Assembly (NCBI RefSeq): GCF_009866765.1
Contig: NZ_CP019431.1
Location: 5,208,001-5,272,000 of the forward strand
Source: Pseudomonas sp. S35
Lineage (GTDB): Bacteria; Pseudomonadota; Gammaproteobacteria; Pseudomonadales; Pseudomonadaceae
DNA: 64,000 nucleotides
Reading direction: 5' to 3'
Part shown: positions 49,290-58,680 of the stretch, piece by piece
Position numbering within the stretch: position 1 is the first letter of the stretch
Layout of the letters: each line of letters starts with the position of its first letter
Position numbers and translations under genes: made by a program
The notes under the pieces: generated by a model
Databases searched by the model: none
Seen by the model: the letters and a program-made list of their open reading frames with translations, nothing else
What the model was told of the DNA's origin: nothing

Positions 49290-51857
49290 ATGTCCTCTCG
49301 TTTCAACCGCCGGTCCTCTTCGCCCGTCCTGTCCTTGCTGACCGCCGCCATCCTGTTGGCCGGCGTGCCGGTCATGGCCGCCACCGCCGCCGAACCGGTT
49401 TCGCGCAGCCAGGGCAACTACAACTTCAGCATCGAGCAGCAGCCGCTGGTCTCGGCGCTCAACGCCTTTACCGCGGTGACCGGCTGGCAAGTCGGCCTGC
49501 CGGCAGAGCTGGGCCAGGGCGTATCGTCACCCGGCGCACGCGGCCCGCTGTCGCCGGAAAAAGCCCTGGATCGCTTGTTGGTGGGGACCAACCTGAGCTA
49601 CCGCAAACTGGGCAATAACAACATCGTGCTGGAAAAGCGCGCGGCGGGCAGCACCCTCAACCTGCAACAGGTGACCATCAGCGCCACCCGTAACGAGCAG
49701 GATGTCAGCCGTGTACCGAGCACTGTCAGCGTGCATGAACGCCAGGAGTTGGACCGCCTGAACGTGGGCAACAGCCGTGACCTGGTGCGTTACGAGCCTG
49801 GTGTGTCTGTCGGGGGCGCCGGCACGCGCTCCGGCAACGCCGGCTTCAATATCCGTGGTATCGACGGCGACCGCATCCTCACTCAAGTCGACGGCGTTGA
49901 AGTCCCGGATCACTTCTCCAACGGCCCTTACGCGCAAACCCGTCGCAATTATGTCGACCCGGAGATCGTCAAGCGCGTCGAGATCCTGCGCGGCCCGGCT
50001 TCGGCCCTGTACGGCAGCAGCGCCATCGGCGGTGCGGTGAGCTACTTCACCCTCGACCCCGACGACATCATCAAGCCTGGCAAGGACGTCGGCGCCCGCC
50101 TGAAAACCGGCTACAGCTCCGCCGACGAGAGCTGGCTGACCTCCGGTACGGTTGCCGGCCGCGTGCAGGACTTCGACGGTTTGCTCCACGTGAGCCAGCG
50201 CAACGGCCACGAGACCGAATCCTACGACGGCAACAACGCCACCGGCCTGAACCGCACCGGTGCCAACCCGGAAGACGCGCGCACCACCAACGTACTGGCC
50301 AAGCTGGGCTGGAACTATGGCGATGACAACCGCCTGGGCCTGACCTACGAGAAGTACAAGGACGACCGCGATACCAACCAGAAGAGCGCCGTGGGCGGCC
50401 CGTTCAACGCGGGCCCGTCCTCCAACCTGTACCGCTCGCGCGCTGGCAACGACACCATCACCCGTGAACGTTTCGCCATTGAAAACAGCTTCGCCCTCGA
50501 GTCGCCGATTGCCGACCGCATCAAGACCAGCCTCAATTACCAGATCGCCAAGACCGACCAGACCACAAACGAACACTATGTGGGCGCGCGCAACTTGTGG
50601 CGCGAACGGGAGACGCTCTACCAGGAAAAACAATGGGTCTTCGACGCCCAGTTGGACAAGGCCTTTGCCATCGGCGACACCGATCACGCGGTGACCTACG
50701 GCACCACACTCAAACAGGCGAAAGTCACTGGCTCACGCACGGGCAGCGCAACGTGCCTGGCGGTCAGCGTCGGCTGCGCGGCAATCGGCGCGCCCAGCAC
50801 CAACATTCGTGACATCGTGGTACCCGCCAGCGACTTCCCGGACCCGACCATCAACACCTACGCCCTGTTCGCCCAGGACCAGATCAGTTGGGGCAAATGG
50901 ACCTTCCTGCCCAGCGTGCGTTATGACTACACCCAGCTCAAGCCCAAGCTGACTGAGGATTTCCTCAACGCCACCGACCCGAACCGCATCTACAACCACG
51001 ACGACAGCGAGAAAACCTGGCATCGCGTCTCGCCGAAATTCGGCCTGACCTACGCCCTCACCAACAACTACACCTGGTTCGGCCAGTACGCCGAAGGCTT
51101 CCGTACCCCGTCGGCCAAAGCCCTGTACGGCCGTTTTGAAAATATCCAGCAAGGTTATGTGGTAGAGCCCAACTCGGACCTCAAGCCGGAAAGCAGCAAG
51201 AGCTTCGAGACCGGCCTTCGTGGCAACTTCGAGTCGGGCAACTTTGACGTGGCGGTGTTCTACAACAAGTACCACGACTTCATCAACGAAGACGCGGCGC
51301 TGTTGGCCCCCACGGGTACCGCGTTCAAAGCCAGCAATATCAAGCGCGCCACCATCAAGGGCGTGGAAGTCAAAGGTCGCCTGAACCTCGACGCCTTTGG
51401 TGCGCCACAAGGCCTGTATACCCAGGGCTCGGCAGCCTATGCCTACGGTCGCAATGAGGACACTGGCGAACCACTCAACAGCGTCAACCCGCTCAAGGGC
51501 GTGTTTGGCCTGGGTTACGAGCAGGACAGCTATGGCGCATTGGTCAGTTGGACCCTGGTCAAGAAGCAAGACCGCGTCGACAGCGCGACCTTCTTCTCGC
51601 CAGACGGTGACACGAGCAAGGCACCGTTCAAGACCCCAGGCTTCGGCATTCTTGACCTGACCGGGTTCTACAAGGTTTCCAACGACGTAACCATCAACGG
51701 CGGCGTGTACAACCTGACCGACAAGAAGTACTGGAACTGGGATGACGTGCGCAGCTTCGACAGCATCGGCGAAGCCGGCGTGACCGCTCCCGCCAACATC
51801 GACCGCCTGACCCAGCCGGGCCGCAACTTTGCTATCAACGTGATTTGGGACATCTGA
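49290..51857 (+). CDS. hxuA: TonB-dependent heme receptor with signalling domain (HxuA-like)
   Basis: 855 residues. Signal peptide (about 1-34), then an STN signalling domain (about 40-115, FSIEQQPLVSALNAFTAVTG), a TonB-box region (LQQVTISATR), the plug (about 130-250, RYEPGVSVGGAG; RVEILRGPASALYGSSAIGG) and a 22-strand barrel ending in AINVIWDI. The FRTPSAKALYGRF region resembles the FRAP/NPxL heme-receptor motif. An STN domain marks a receptor that signals to FecR. The heme oxygenase gene that follows supports heme as ligand. A terminator separates the two. Confidence 0.9.
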   Translation: MSSRFNRRSSSPVLSLLTAAILLAGVPVMAATAAEPVSRSQGNYNFSIEQQPLVSALNAFTAVTGWQVGLPAELGQGVSSPGARGPLSPEKALDRLLVGTNLSYRKLGNNNIVLEKRAAGSTLNLQQVTISATRNEQDVSRVPSTVSVHERQELDRLNVGNSRDLVRYEPGVSVGGAGTRSGNAGFNIRGIDGDRILTQVDGVEVPDHFSNGPYAQTRRNYVDPEIVKRVEILRGPASALYGSSAIGGAVSYFTLDPDDIIKPGKDVGARLKTGYSSADESWLTSGTVAGRVQDFDGLLHVSQRNGHETESYDGNNATGLNRTGANPEDARTTNVLAKLGWNYGDDNRLGLTYEKYKDDRDTNQKSAVGGPFNAGPSSNLYRSRAGNDTITRERFAIENSFALESPIADRIKTSLNYQIAKTDQTTNEHYVGARNLWRERETLYQEKQWVFDAQLDKAFAIGDTDHAVTYGTTLKQAKVTGSRTGSATCLAVSVGCAAIGAPSTNIRDIVVPASDFPDPTINTYALFAQDQISWGKWTFLPSVRYDYTQLKPKLTEDFLNATDPNRIYNHDDSEKTWHRVSPKFGLTYALTNNYTWFGQYAEGFRTPSAKALYGRFENIQQGYVVEPNSDLKPESSKSFETGLRGNFESGNFDVAVFYNKYHDFINEDAALLAPTGTAFKASNIKRATIKGVEVKGRLNLDAFGAPQGLYTQGSAAYAYGRNEDTGEPLNSVNPLKGVFGLGYEQDSYGALVSWTLVKKQDRVDSATFFSPDGDTSKAPFKTPGFGILDLTGFYKVSNDVTINGGVYNLTDKKYWNWDDVRSFDSIGEAGVTAPANIDRLTQPGRNFAINVIWDI

Positions 51858-51867
51858 CAACGCCTGC

Positions 51868-51908
51868 CCCACCTCGTCGATTTTCATCGGCGAGGTGAGG
51901 ATTTTTTA
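51868..51908 (+). terminator. Terminator of the heme receptor gene
   Basis: A stem of CACCTCG with CGAGGTG plus inner pairs, followed by ATTTTTT. It starts about ten bases after the receptor stop. Confidence 0.8.
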
Positions 51909-51990
51909 CTGTGCCGCGTCTGCTTGTTCGTCTAGTTGATAACAGCTCTCTTTAGGGCAACAAGGCGCTTCCCCTCTCAAGGAATTTTTC

Positions 51991-52599
51991 ATGACCGCTT
52001 CTCCTACCGCAGAACGCCCAAGCCTGCGCTCCCAGCGCCTGAACCAAATCACCAACGAGCCACACACCAAGCTGGACGCCTTGGTCAAGGCCCACGCCCC
52101 GTTTGAAACCCAGGCCAATTTTGCCCGTTTCGTCGTGGCGCAGTACCTGTTCCAGTCGGAACTGGTGGCCCTGTACAACGATGGCGAACTGATCAAGCTC
52201 GTCCCAGACCTGGCCGAACGCTGCCGTGCAGAAGCCGCCAAACTGGACCTGGCCGACCTGGACACCGAAGTGCCAGCGCCGGTCGCTGGTGCCGTGAGCA
52301 ACCCGAGCAAAGCCGAAGCCTTGGGCTGGCTGTTCGTGTCCGAAGGCTCAAAGCTGGGCGCTGCGTTCCTGATCAAGCGCGCCGTGGGTCTGGGCCTGAG
52401 CGAAACCTTCGGTGCCCGTCACCTGGGTGAGCCGGCCGGTGGTCGTGCCGAAGGCTGGAAGCGCTTTACCCGCACCCTCGACGGCCTGGAATTCAGTGCC
52501 GAAGAAGAAGCGGCGGTAGAAAAAGGCGCGGTGGATGCGTTTGTGCGCTTCACCGTGTTGCTGGAACAGGCGTACGCTACAGCCCCAGAACTGGCCTGA
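51991..52599 (+). CDS. Heme oxygenase, HemO/PigA type
   Basis: 202 residues. The proximal heme ligand is His25 in NEPHTKLD, and the distal helix is GWLFVSEGSKLGAAFLIKRA. It opens heme with oxygen to biliverdin, CO and iron in the cytoplasm. AAGGAA precedes the ATG by six bases. Placed just after the heme receptor, it completes the heme-iron path. No clear Fur box lies in its own 85-base leader, though some readthrough from the receptor is possible. Confidence 0.93.
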   Translation: MTASPTAERPSLRSQRLNQITNEPHTKLDALVKAHAPFETQANFARFVVAQYLFQSELVALYNDGELIKLVPDLAERCRAEAAKLDLADLDTEVPAPVAGAVSNPSKAEALGWLFVSEGSKLGAAFLIKRAVGLGLSETFGARHLGEPAGGRAEGWKRFTRTLDGLEFSAEEEAAVEKGAVDAFVRFTVLLEQAYATAPELA

Positions 52600-52623
52600 C
52601 CCCGCCCAATTGAAGTGCGGTTT

Positions 52624-52658
52624 AAATGTGGGGGGGGGGCAAGGCCCCTCCCACATTT
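52624..52658. repeat. Degenerate REP hairpin with a run of ten G
   Basis: AAATGTGGG and CCCACATTT arms around a G run at 52630-52639 and CAAGG. It is a short REP singleton in which the normal A within GGGAGGGGG is G, so the G run is uninterrupted. It may terminate the heme oxygenase transcript. Confidence 0.8.
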
Positions 52659-52714
52659 TGATCGCATTTCAGTTCGGACTTTTTTGTAAACCTTTCCCCC
52701 AGAAAAGCTTCACC

Positions 52715-53116
52715 ATGACCGGCAAACCCCAATCCACCTCGAAAATCGCGCAGATCCTGTTCGGCCTACTGGCCTATGTCAGCCTGGGCATCGGACTGGT
52801 GGCGATTGTCATACCAGGTTTGCCCACCACCGAATTCATCCTGCTGGCCGCCTGGGCTGCCACCAAAAGCTCGCCACGCCTCAGTGCCTGGCTGGAAAAC
52901 CACCGCCTGTTCGGGCCGATCCTGTCCAACTGGCGCAACGGCAAGATCATCGCCCGTCGAGCCAAAGTCAGCGCCACCGTGAGCATGCTGCTGTGCGCCA
53001 TCTTGATGCTGGTGATGCTCGACCATGGCTGGCCGATCTACCTGGCGATTGCCGGGATGGGCCTGGGCAACCTGTGGATCTGGTCACGTCCCGAACGGCT
53101 TGCGCAGCCCGTATAA
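52715..53116 (+). CDS. DUF454 (YbaN-like) inner membrane protein
   Basis: 133 residues. Membrane segments near 12-38 (LFGLLAYVSLGIGLVAIVIPG) and two more in 90-125. The LPTTEFILLAAWAATKSSPRL region between is characteristic of YbaN/DUF454. Function unknown; small inner-membrane protein. Separated from the heme oxygenase by a REP hairpin. No strong ribosome site is present (AGAAAAG eight bases upstream). Confidence 0.85.
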   Translation: MTGKPQSTSKIAQILFGLLAYVSLGIGLVAIVIPGLPTTEFILLAAWAATKSSPRLSAWLENHRLFGPILSNWRNGKIIARRAKVSATVSMLLCAILMLVMLDHGWPIYLAIAGMGLGNLWIWSRPERLAQPV

Positions 53117-53124
53117 CGCTGCGT

Positions 53125-53140
53125 GTAGGAATTTTCCTAC
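53125..53140. promoter_or_regulatory. Unassigned palindrome before the second chemoreceptor
   Basis: GTAGGAA-TT-TTCCTAC, a perfect seven-base dyad. It resembles the shape of a GacA site but differs at two positions in each arm from the known consensus. Regulator unknown. Confidence 0.35.
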
Positions 53141-53199
53141 CGCTCATCGCCTCCCTCTCATGAAACCTCCTACCGCGCCGATGCTCCGGATATGGCGCT

Positions 53200-53240
53200 G
53201 AATGGACTTGGCCGTGCTGTGCATTCCAACAAGTCCATTC
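53200..53240 (+). promoter_or_regulatory. Leader stem-loop of the second chemoreceptor gene
   Basis: GAATGGACTTG and CAAGTCCATTC form a perfect eleven-base stem around a 19-base loop, ending 12 bases before the ATG. It could be a control hairpin in the leader or an operator. No T run follows. Confidence 0.45.
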
Positions 53241-53252
53241 GCGAGTGAACCT

Positions 53253-55391
53253 ATGTTCGACACCCTCTCTATCCGCTTGAAAATCGTGCTGCTCTCCGGG
53301 CTCTGCCTACTGGGCGTGATAGCGCTGGTGGTCGGCATCAATATCTACAACACCAACCAGAACGATCAGTTGGTCAGCGATTCAAGCTCGCGCATGCTCA
53401 CCGCCAGCGTGGAACAACTGCTGCAAGCCAAGGCCGCCGAACAGGCCGTGCAACTGCAGAAAACCTTCGGCGACAGCCAGGTGGCGTTGACCGCCCTGGC
53501 CGACCAGATCAAAGACCTGCGCAACCTCGCGACCAAGCGCTCCCTGGATGCCGGCGCCCTGCGCGAAGAACTCAACCAGAGCGTAAAAACCGCGTTCGAA
53601 CGCAACAACAAGGTGCTGGGCATCTGGCTGTCGTTCGAGCCCAACGGCCTGGATGGCAAGGACAGCGAATTCATTGATGACAAGGCGCGCGTGTCCAACG
53701 AAAAAGGCCGTTTCTCCAGCTACTGGAGCCGGGCCGGTGGTGCAGGCCTGAATACCATCATGGTCGAAGAGGACCTGACCAAGACCACCCTCAACCTCAG
53801 CGGTACGCCCTACAACATCTGGTACACCTGCCCACGGGACACCCGCAGCACTTGCCTGCTGGACCCGTATGAAGACACGGTGGCAGGCAAACCCGTGCTG
53901 ATGACCACTATTTCCCTGCCACTGATCGTGGACGGCAAGGTCATTGGCATTGTCGGTGTCGACATCGCCCTCACCGCCCTGCAAGCGGCCACCGATGCGG
54001 CGCAGAAAGACCTGTTCAACGGCGCGGCACACCTGGAGATTCTTTCCAGCACCGGCTTGATCGCCGCCTACAGTGGCGAACCGGCCAAGGTCGGCAAGAA
54101 CCTGATCGATACCCTTGGCGCCGAAGGCAAGGAAATCGTGCAACTGCTGGCCAGTGACAACCGCATGATCCGCGAACAGGGCGACACCATCCGCGCCGTG
54201 TACCCGGTCAAGCCAATCAGCGATGCCAAATCCTGGGGCGTGGTGATCAAGCTGCCAAAAGCCGTGATGCTGGCCGATAACGTCAAGCTACAAGCCGTGC
54301 TCGACGATGCCCAGGCGGCTGGCACGCTCAAAGCGTTGCTGGTGGCGGCTACCGCAGCGCTGCTCGGCCTGCTGCTGATCTGGCTGACCGCCACCGGCGT
54401 GACCCGCCCGATCAACAGCGTGGCCGCCATGCTCAAGGACATCGCCAGCGGCGACGGCGACCTCACCCAGCGGCTGGCGTATGCCAAGAAAGACGAACTG
54501 GGCGAACTGGTGAACTGGTTCAACCGCTTCCTCGACAAGCTGCAACCGACCATCGCGCAGATCAAGCAAAGCATCACCGAGGCGCGCGGTACGGCGGATC
54601 AGTCGTCGGCCATTGCCCGCCAGACCAGCGAAGGCATGCAGGTGCAGTTCCGCGAAATCGACCAAGTGGCCACGGCGTCCAACGAAATGAGCGCCACCGC
54701 CCACGACGTGGCCAACAGCGCCTCCAATGCCGCCAGCGCGGCACGCGGTGCAGACCAGTCGGCGCGTGAAGGCATGTCGATCATCGAGCAGAGCACCCGC
54801 GACATCACCACCCTCGCCGAAGAAGTCAGCAAAGCCGTAGGCGAAGTCGAAGCCCTGGCGGTCAACAGCGAGCAGATCGGTTCAGTGCTGGAAGTGATCC
54901 GCAGCATCGCCGAGCAGACCAACCTGCTGGCGCTCAACGCCGCGATCGAAGCCGCCCGCGCCGGCGAAAGCGGCCGTGGGTTTGCGGTGGTAGCCGATGA
55001 AGTGCGCAACCTGGCCAAACGCACCCAGGATTCGGTGGAGGAAATCCGCCTGGTGATCGAACGCATCCAGAGCGGCACCCGTGGCGTGGTGGCGACCATG
55101 CATTCAAGCCAAAGCCAGGCCCAGAGCAATGCCGGGCAGATCCATCAGGCCGTGCAGGCCTTGGGCAAGATCAGCGACGCCGTGACGGTGATCAGCGACA
55201 TGAACCTGCAAATCGCCAGCGCCGCCGAACAACAGAGCGCAGTGGCCGAAGAGGTCAATCGCAACGTCTCGGCGATCCGCACCGTGACCGAAACCCTGAC
55301 CGGCCAGGCTACTGAGTCGGCGGCTATCAGCAGCCAACTCAATGCGTTGGCCAGCCAACAGATGAAACTCATGGATCAGTTCAAGGTGTAA
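53253..55391 (+). CDS. Methyl-accepting chemotaxis protein with double-Cache sensor
   Basis: 712 residues from ATG ([10 protein letters not shown]); the longer frame from 53202 starts inside the leader stem. TM1 (10-30), a periplasmic sensor of about 330 residues, TM2 (359-381), HAMP, then the signalling hairpin with [20 protein letters not shown]. The sensor has a Cys pair ([16 protein letters not shown]) and a classic distal half ([10 protein letters not shown]). It lacks the PctA amino-acid motif. The ligand cannot be read; receptors of this size and type in pseudomonads include the histamine/polyamine receptor TlpQ. A weak GAGTG lies before the start. Confidence 0.9.
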   Translation: MFDTLSIRLKIVLLSGLCLLGVIALVVGINIYNTNQNDQLVSDSSSRMLTASVEQLLQAKAAEQAVQLQKTFGDSQVALTALADQIKDLRNLATKRSLDAGALREELNQSVKTAFERNNKVLGIWLSFEPNGLDGKDSEFIDDKARVSNEKGRFSSYWSRAGGAGLNTIMVEEDLTKTTLNLSGTPYNIWYTCPRDTRSTCLLDPYEDTVAGKPVLMTTISLPLIVDGKVIGIVGVDIALTALQAATDAAQKDLFNGAAHLEILSSTGLIAAYSGEPAKVGKNLIDTLGAEGKEIVQLLASDNRMIREQGDTIRAVYPVKPISDAKSWGVVIKLPKAVMLADNVKLQAVLDDAQAAGTLKALLVAATAALLGLLLIWLTATGVTRPINSVAAMLKDIASGDGDLTQRLAYAKKDELGELVNWFNRFLDKLQPTIAQIKQSITEARGTADQSSAIARQTSEGMQVQFREIDQVATASNEMSATAHDVANSASNAASAARGADQSAREGMSIIEQSTRDITTLAEEVSKAVGEVEALAVNSEQIGSVLEVIRSIAEQTNLLALNAAIEAARAGESGRGFAVVADEVRNLAKRTQDSVEEIRLVIERIQSGTRGVVATMHSSQSQAQSNAGQIHQAVQALGKISDAVTVISDMNLQIASAAEQQSAVAEEVNRNVSAIRTVTETLTGQATESAAISSQLNALASQQMKLMDQFKV

Positions 55392-55408
55392 GACACACCA
55401 ACGGTCAA

Positions 55409-55438
55409 ATGTGGGAGGGGGCTTGCCCCCTCCCACAT
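55409..55438. repeat. REP singleton hairpin
   Basis: ATGTGGGAGGGGG and its complement around a CTTG loop: a perfect 13-base stem between the convergent chemoreceptor and nitroreductase genes. It is likely to serve as their common terminator. No paired copy stands nearby. Confidence 0.9.
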
Positions 55439-55440
55439 GC

Positions 55441-56004
55441 TTAGAGGCCGGTCCAGGCCTGCACGAACGCCGCAATATCTTCCTTCGGCGCCGTACGCGG
55501 CGGGTTCTGCGGTGTACCCAAATAGAGGAAGCCAATCACCTCCTCATCGGCCGTCAGCCCCAAGCCTTTGGCCACATGGGCCGAGTAGGACAATTCGCCA
55601 GTACGCCACACCGCGCCGATCCCCTGGGCGTATGCCGCGAGCAGAATGCCGTGGGCCGCACAAGCCGCGGCCAACAGTTGCTCGGACTTGGGCACCTTGA
55701 AGTGCTCCTGCAGACGGGCAATCACCACCACCACCAGCGGTGCGCGCAATGGGCCGTTCCGGGCCTTGTCGATAGCGGCTTGCGGGGCGTCGGCGTCTTG
55801 CAGGCGTGCGGCCTCGGCCAGCAGCGTACCCATCTGCTCACGGGCCGCGCCTTCAACGGTCAGGAACCGCCAAGGGCGCAGTTGGCCGTGATCGGGCGCA
55901 CGCATGGCGGTGGCGAACAGCACGTCGCGCTGCTCCTGGGTCGGTGCCGGTTCCAACAGGCGCGGCACGGAAACACGGTTGAGCAAAGCGTCGAGAGCCT
56001 GCAT
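55441..56004 (-). CDS. Nitroreductase family protein (YdjA-like)
   Basis: 187 residues. The FMN-binding start and catalytic region (MRAPDHGQLRPWRFLTVEG) and IGAVWRTGELS are typical of the small YdjA branch. NAD(P)H-dependent FMN reductase, cytoplasmic, natural substrate unknown. GGAGG stands six bases before the ATG. Alone, convergent with the chemoreceptor gene and divergent from the diheme lipoprotein. Confidence 0.9.
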   Translation of the reverse strand: MQALDALLNRVSVPRLLEPAPTQEQRDVLFATAMRAPDHGQLRPWRFLTVEGAAREQMGTLLAEAARLQDADAPQAAIDKARNGPLRAPLVVVVIARLQEHFKVPKSEQLLAAACAAHGILLAAYAQGIGAVWRTGELSYSAHVAKGLGLTADEEVIGFLYLGTPQNPPRTAPKEDIAAFVQAWTGL

Positions 56005-56067
56005 TGGCCACCTCCAGAAAAAAATGTGCAGTCATTCTAGCGGGAATGAATCGGGATGCCACCAAAC

Positions 56068-56086
56068 GATAATTGCTCTTATTCAT
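56068..56086. promoter_or_regulatory. Weak Fur-like site before the diheme lipoprotein
   Basis: gataattgctcttattcat, with GATAA and TTATTC arms, about 60 bases upstream of the ATG. It is degenerate against the consensus. Iron control would fit an imelysin-type group, but the match alone does not prove it. Confidence 0.35.
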
Positions 56087-56144
56087 TCCCCCTGGCCCTG
56101 TTAGACTTTGCGACCTTATTTTTCAGCTTCGTCCGGGAAACCCG

Positions 56145-57584
56145 ATGTTCCGTTCGCTTATCCGTCTGTCCGTCGCGTGCATGGCCCTGGGCCTGGCCGC
56201 GTGTGATGACGCCCCCAGGTTTACCAAGGCAGAGCCAGGTGAATCACGGGCGGGCGGCGCGGCGACGGTGAACAAGCGCGACCAGAACGCGTTTTCCCTG
56301 CCCTCGGCCAACCTGTCGCCGACCCGACGCCTGGATTTCAGCGTTGGCAACAGCTTCTTTCGCAGCCCGTGGGTGATCGCGCCGTCTACCACCACCGCCC
56401 GTGATGGCCTGGGCCCGCTGTTCAACACCAACGCCTGCCAGAACTGCCATATCAAGGACGGCCGTGGCCACCCGCCACTGCCGGATGCGGCCAATGCGGT
56501 GTCGATGCTGGTGCGCCTGTCAATTCCCCTGCCTATCCAGGAGCAGGCCCCCTACGCCAAGCTCATCGAGCAGGCGGGCGTGGTACCCGAGCCCGTCTAC
56601 GGCGGGCAACTGCAAGACATGGCGGTGCCGGGCGTGGTGCCGGAAGGCAAGGTGCGAGTCCATTACACGCCGGTAAACGTCACGTTCAAGGACGGCACTG
56701 TCGTCGAGTTGCGCAAGCCGCAGTTGCAGATCACCCAACTGGGCTATGGCCCGATGCACCCCGACACCCTGTTCTCCGCGCGCATCGCCCCGCCGATGAT
56801 CGGCCTGGGCCTGCTCGAAGCAATCAGTGACGCAGACATCCTGCGCAACACCGAGGCAAAAACCGCCGATAAAGAAGCCATCGTCGGCCGGCCAAATCAG
56901 GTCTGGGATGACGCCCAGCAAAAAACCGTGCTTGGGCGTTTTGGCTGGAAAGCCGGGCAACCCAACCTCAATCAACAAAATGTTCACGCATTTTCTGGTG
57001 ATATGGGCCTCACTACGTCCCTGAGGCCCTTCGATGACTGCACAGATGCCCAAGTGGCCTGCAAACAGGCACCCAACGGCAATGGCGCCGATGGCGAGCC
57101 GGAAGTCAGCGATAACATCCTGCGCCTGGTGCTGTTCTACACCCGCAACCTTGCCGTGCCTGTGCGCCGCGCGGTCAATGACCCGCAGGTGCTGGCCGGG
57201 AAAAACCTGTTCTACCAGGCCGGTTGCCAGGGTTGCCACAAACCGACGTTTACCACCGCCGCAAATGCTGCCGAACCGGAGCTTGCCAACCAAGTGATCC
57301 GTCCCTACAGCGATTTGCTGCTGCACGACATGGGCGATGGCCTGGCCGACAACCGCAGCGAATTCAAGGCCGGGGGCCGCGACTGGCGCACGCCGCCGTT
57401 GTGGGGCATCGGCCTGACGCAAACCGTGAGTGGCCATACCCAGTTCTTGCATGACGGCCGCGCCCGCAACCTGCTGGAAGCCGTGCTCTGGCATGGCGGT
57501 GAGGCACAAGCGGCGCAGCAGCATGTGTTGTCCTTTAATGCCGAACAGCGCGCTGCGTTGCTGGCGTTCCTGAATTCTTTATAA
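56145..57584 (+). CDS. Diheme c-type lipoprotein (thiol oxidoreductase-like, DUF1111)
   Basis: 479 residues. A lipobox LAAC (Cys20) follows a short signal sequence. Two CxxCH heme sites are present: C98-C101-H102 (NACQNCHIKDGRGHP) and C361-C364-H365 (AGCQGCHKP). This is the layout of the di-heme oxidoreductases of MauG/CcpA relatives annotated as thiol oxidoreductases; substrate unproven. It acts in the periplasm, anchored to the outer or inner membrane. The longer frame to 56073 precedes the signal and is rejected. The imelysin-like gene follows after 31 bases. Confidence 0.9.
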   Translation: MFRSLIRLSVACMALGLAACDDAPRFTKAEPGESRAGGAATVNKRDQNAFSLPSANLSPTRRLDFSVGNSFFRSPWVIAPSTTTARDGLGPLFNTNACQNCHIKDGRGHPPLPDAANAVSMLVRLSIPLPIQEQAPYAKLIEQAGVVPEPVYGGQLQDMAVPGVVPEGKVRVHYTPVNVTFKDGTVVELRKPQLQITQLGYGPMHPDTLFSARIAPPMIGLGLLEAISDADILRNTEAKTADKEAIVGRPNQVWDDAQQKTVLGRFGWKAGQPNLNQQNVHAFSGDMGLTTSLRPFDDCTDAQVACKQAPNGNGADGEPEVSDNILRLVLFYTRNLAVPVRRAVNDPQVLAGKNLFYQAGCQGCHKPTFTTAANAAEPELANQVIRPYSDLLLHDMGDGLADNRSEFKAGGRDWRTPPLWGIGLTQTVSGHTQFLHDGRARNLLEAVLWHGGEAQAAQQHVLSFNAEQRAALLAFLNSL

Positions 57585-57615
57585 GCTTCGCCCCACTTAC
57601 AGAAGGGAGCTCGAC

Positions 57616-58680
57616 ATGTTCCGTCCCAAGTTGTTGTTCACCAGCCTGGCCGCCCTCGCCCTGGGCGCCTGCTCGCCACAAGACCCGCAAGCCGTGACCT
57701 CGGCGGCCATCGCCAAACAAGTGATCCTGCCGACCTACAGCCGCTGGGTCGAAGCCGACCGTCAGTTGGCCGTCAGCGCCCTCGCCTACTGCCAGGGTAA
57801 AGAGAACCTGGACACCGCCCGCGCCGACTTCCTCCACGCGCAAAAAGCCTGGGCCGAGTTGCAACCGCTGCTGATCGGCCCGCTGGCCGAGGGCAACCGC
57901 GCATGGCAGGTGCAGTTCTGGCCGGACAAGAAAAACCTGGTGGGTCGTCAGGTCGAGCAACTGGTCACCAGCCAGCCGCAGATCGACGGTGCCGCCCTGG
58001 CCAAGTCCAGCGTGGTAGTGCAAGGCCTGTCGGCCTACGAATACATCCTCTACGACGCCAAGACCGACATCGCCGAGGATGGGAACAAAGCCCGTTACTG
58101 CCCACTGCTGGTAGCCATCGGCGACCGTCAGAAAGCCCTCGCCGAAGAAATCCTGGCGAGCTGGAACAGCACCGACGGCATGTTGGCGCAGATGACCAAG
58201 TTTCCGAACCAGCGCTACGCCGATTCTCACGAAGCCATCGCCGACCTGCTGCGCGTCCAAGTGACCGCCCTGGACAGCCTGAAGAAAAAACTCGGCACGC
58301 CGATGGGGCGCCAGACCAAGGGCATCCCGCAGCCGTTCCAGGCCGATGCGTGGCGCAGCCAGTCGTCCCTGCAAAGCCTGGAAGCCAGCCTCGCTGCGGC
58401 CCAGACCGTGTGGGTCGGCGTCGACAACAAAGGCCTGCGTGGCCTGTTGCCGGCGGATCAGAAGCCATTGGCCGACAAGATCGACGCCGCCTACGCCGCG
58501 TCCCTGAAGCTGTTCGCCAGCAACCAGCGCACCCTCAACGAACTGTTGAACGATGACGCCGGGCGCCAGCAACTCAACGACATCTACGACAGCCTCAACG
58601 TGGTCCACCGTCTGCACGAAGGCGAACTGGCCAAGGCGCTGGGCATCCAACTGGGCTTTAACGCCAACGACGGTGACTGA
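57616..58680 (+). CDS. Imelysin-like lipoprotein
   Basis: 354 residues. The lipobox is LGAC (Cys19). The core resembles the imelysin (M75) fold: AYCQGKENLDTARADFLHAQKAW is the repeat region, and the place of the GxHxxE motif reads GLSAYE, so the His is Ser. The M75 family includes IcmP and the iron-uptake EfeO domain. Loss of the His argues against metallopeptidase chemistry and for a binding or scaffold role. AGAAGGGAG stands a few bases upstream of the ATG. The DUF1513 start overlaps its stop by one base. Confidence 0.85.
   Translation: MFRPKLLFTSLAALALGACSPQDPQAVTSAAIAKQVILPTYSRWVEADRQLAVSALAYCQGKENLDTARADFLHAQKAWAELQPLLIGPLAEGNRAWQVQFWPDKKNLVGRQVEQLVTSQPQIDGAALAKSSVVVQGLSAYEYILYDAKTDIAEDGNKARYCPLLVAIGDRQKALAEEILASWNSTDGMLAQMTKFPNQRYADSHEAIADLLRVQVTALDSLKKKLGTPMGRQTKGIPQPFQADAWRSQSSLQSLEASLAAAQTVWVGVDNKGLRGLLPADQKPLADKIDAAYAASLKLFASNQRTLNELLNDDAGRQQLNDIYDSLNVVHRLHEGELAKALGIQLGFNANDGD

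Noticed and set aside
53117..53252. RsmX/Y/Z-like small RNA suggested by TGTAGG-N6-CCTACC
   Set aside because: The site differs from the GacA consensus, the region lacks repeated GGA hairpins, and no terminator is present.
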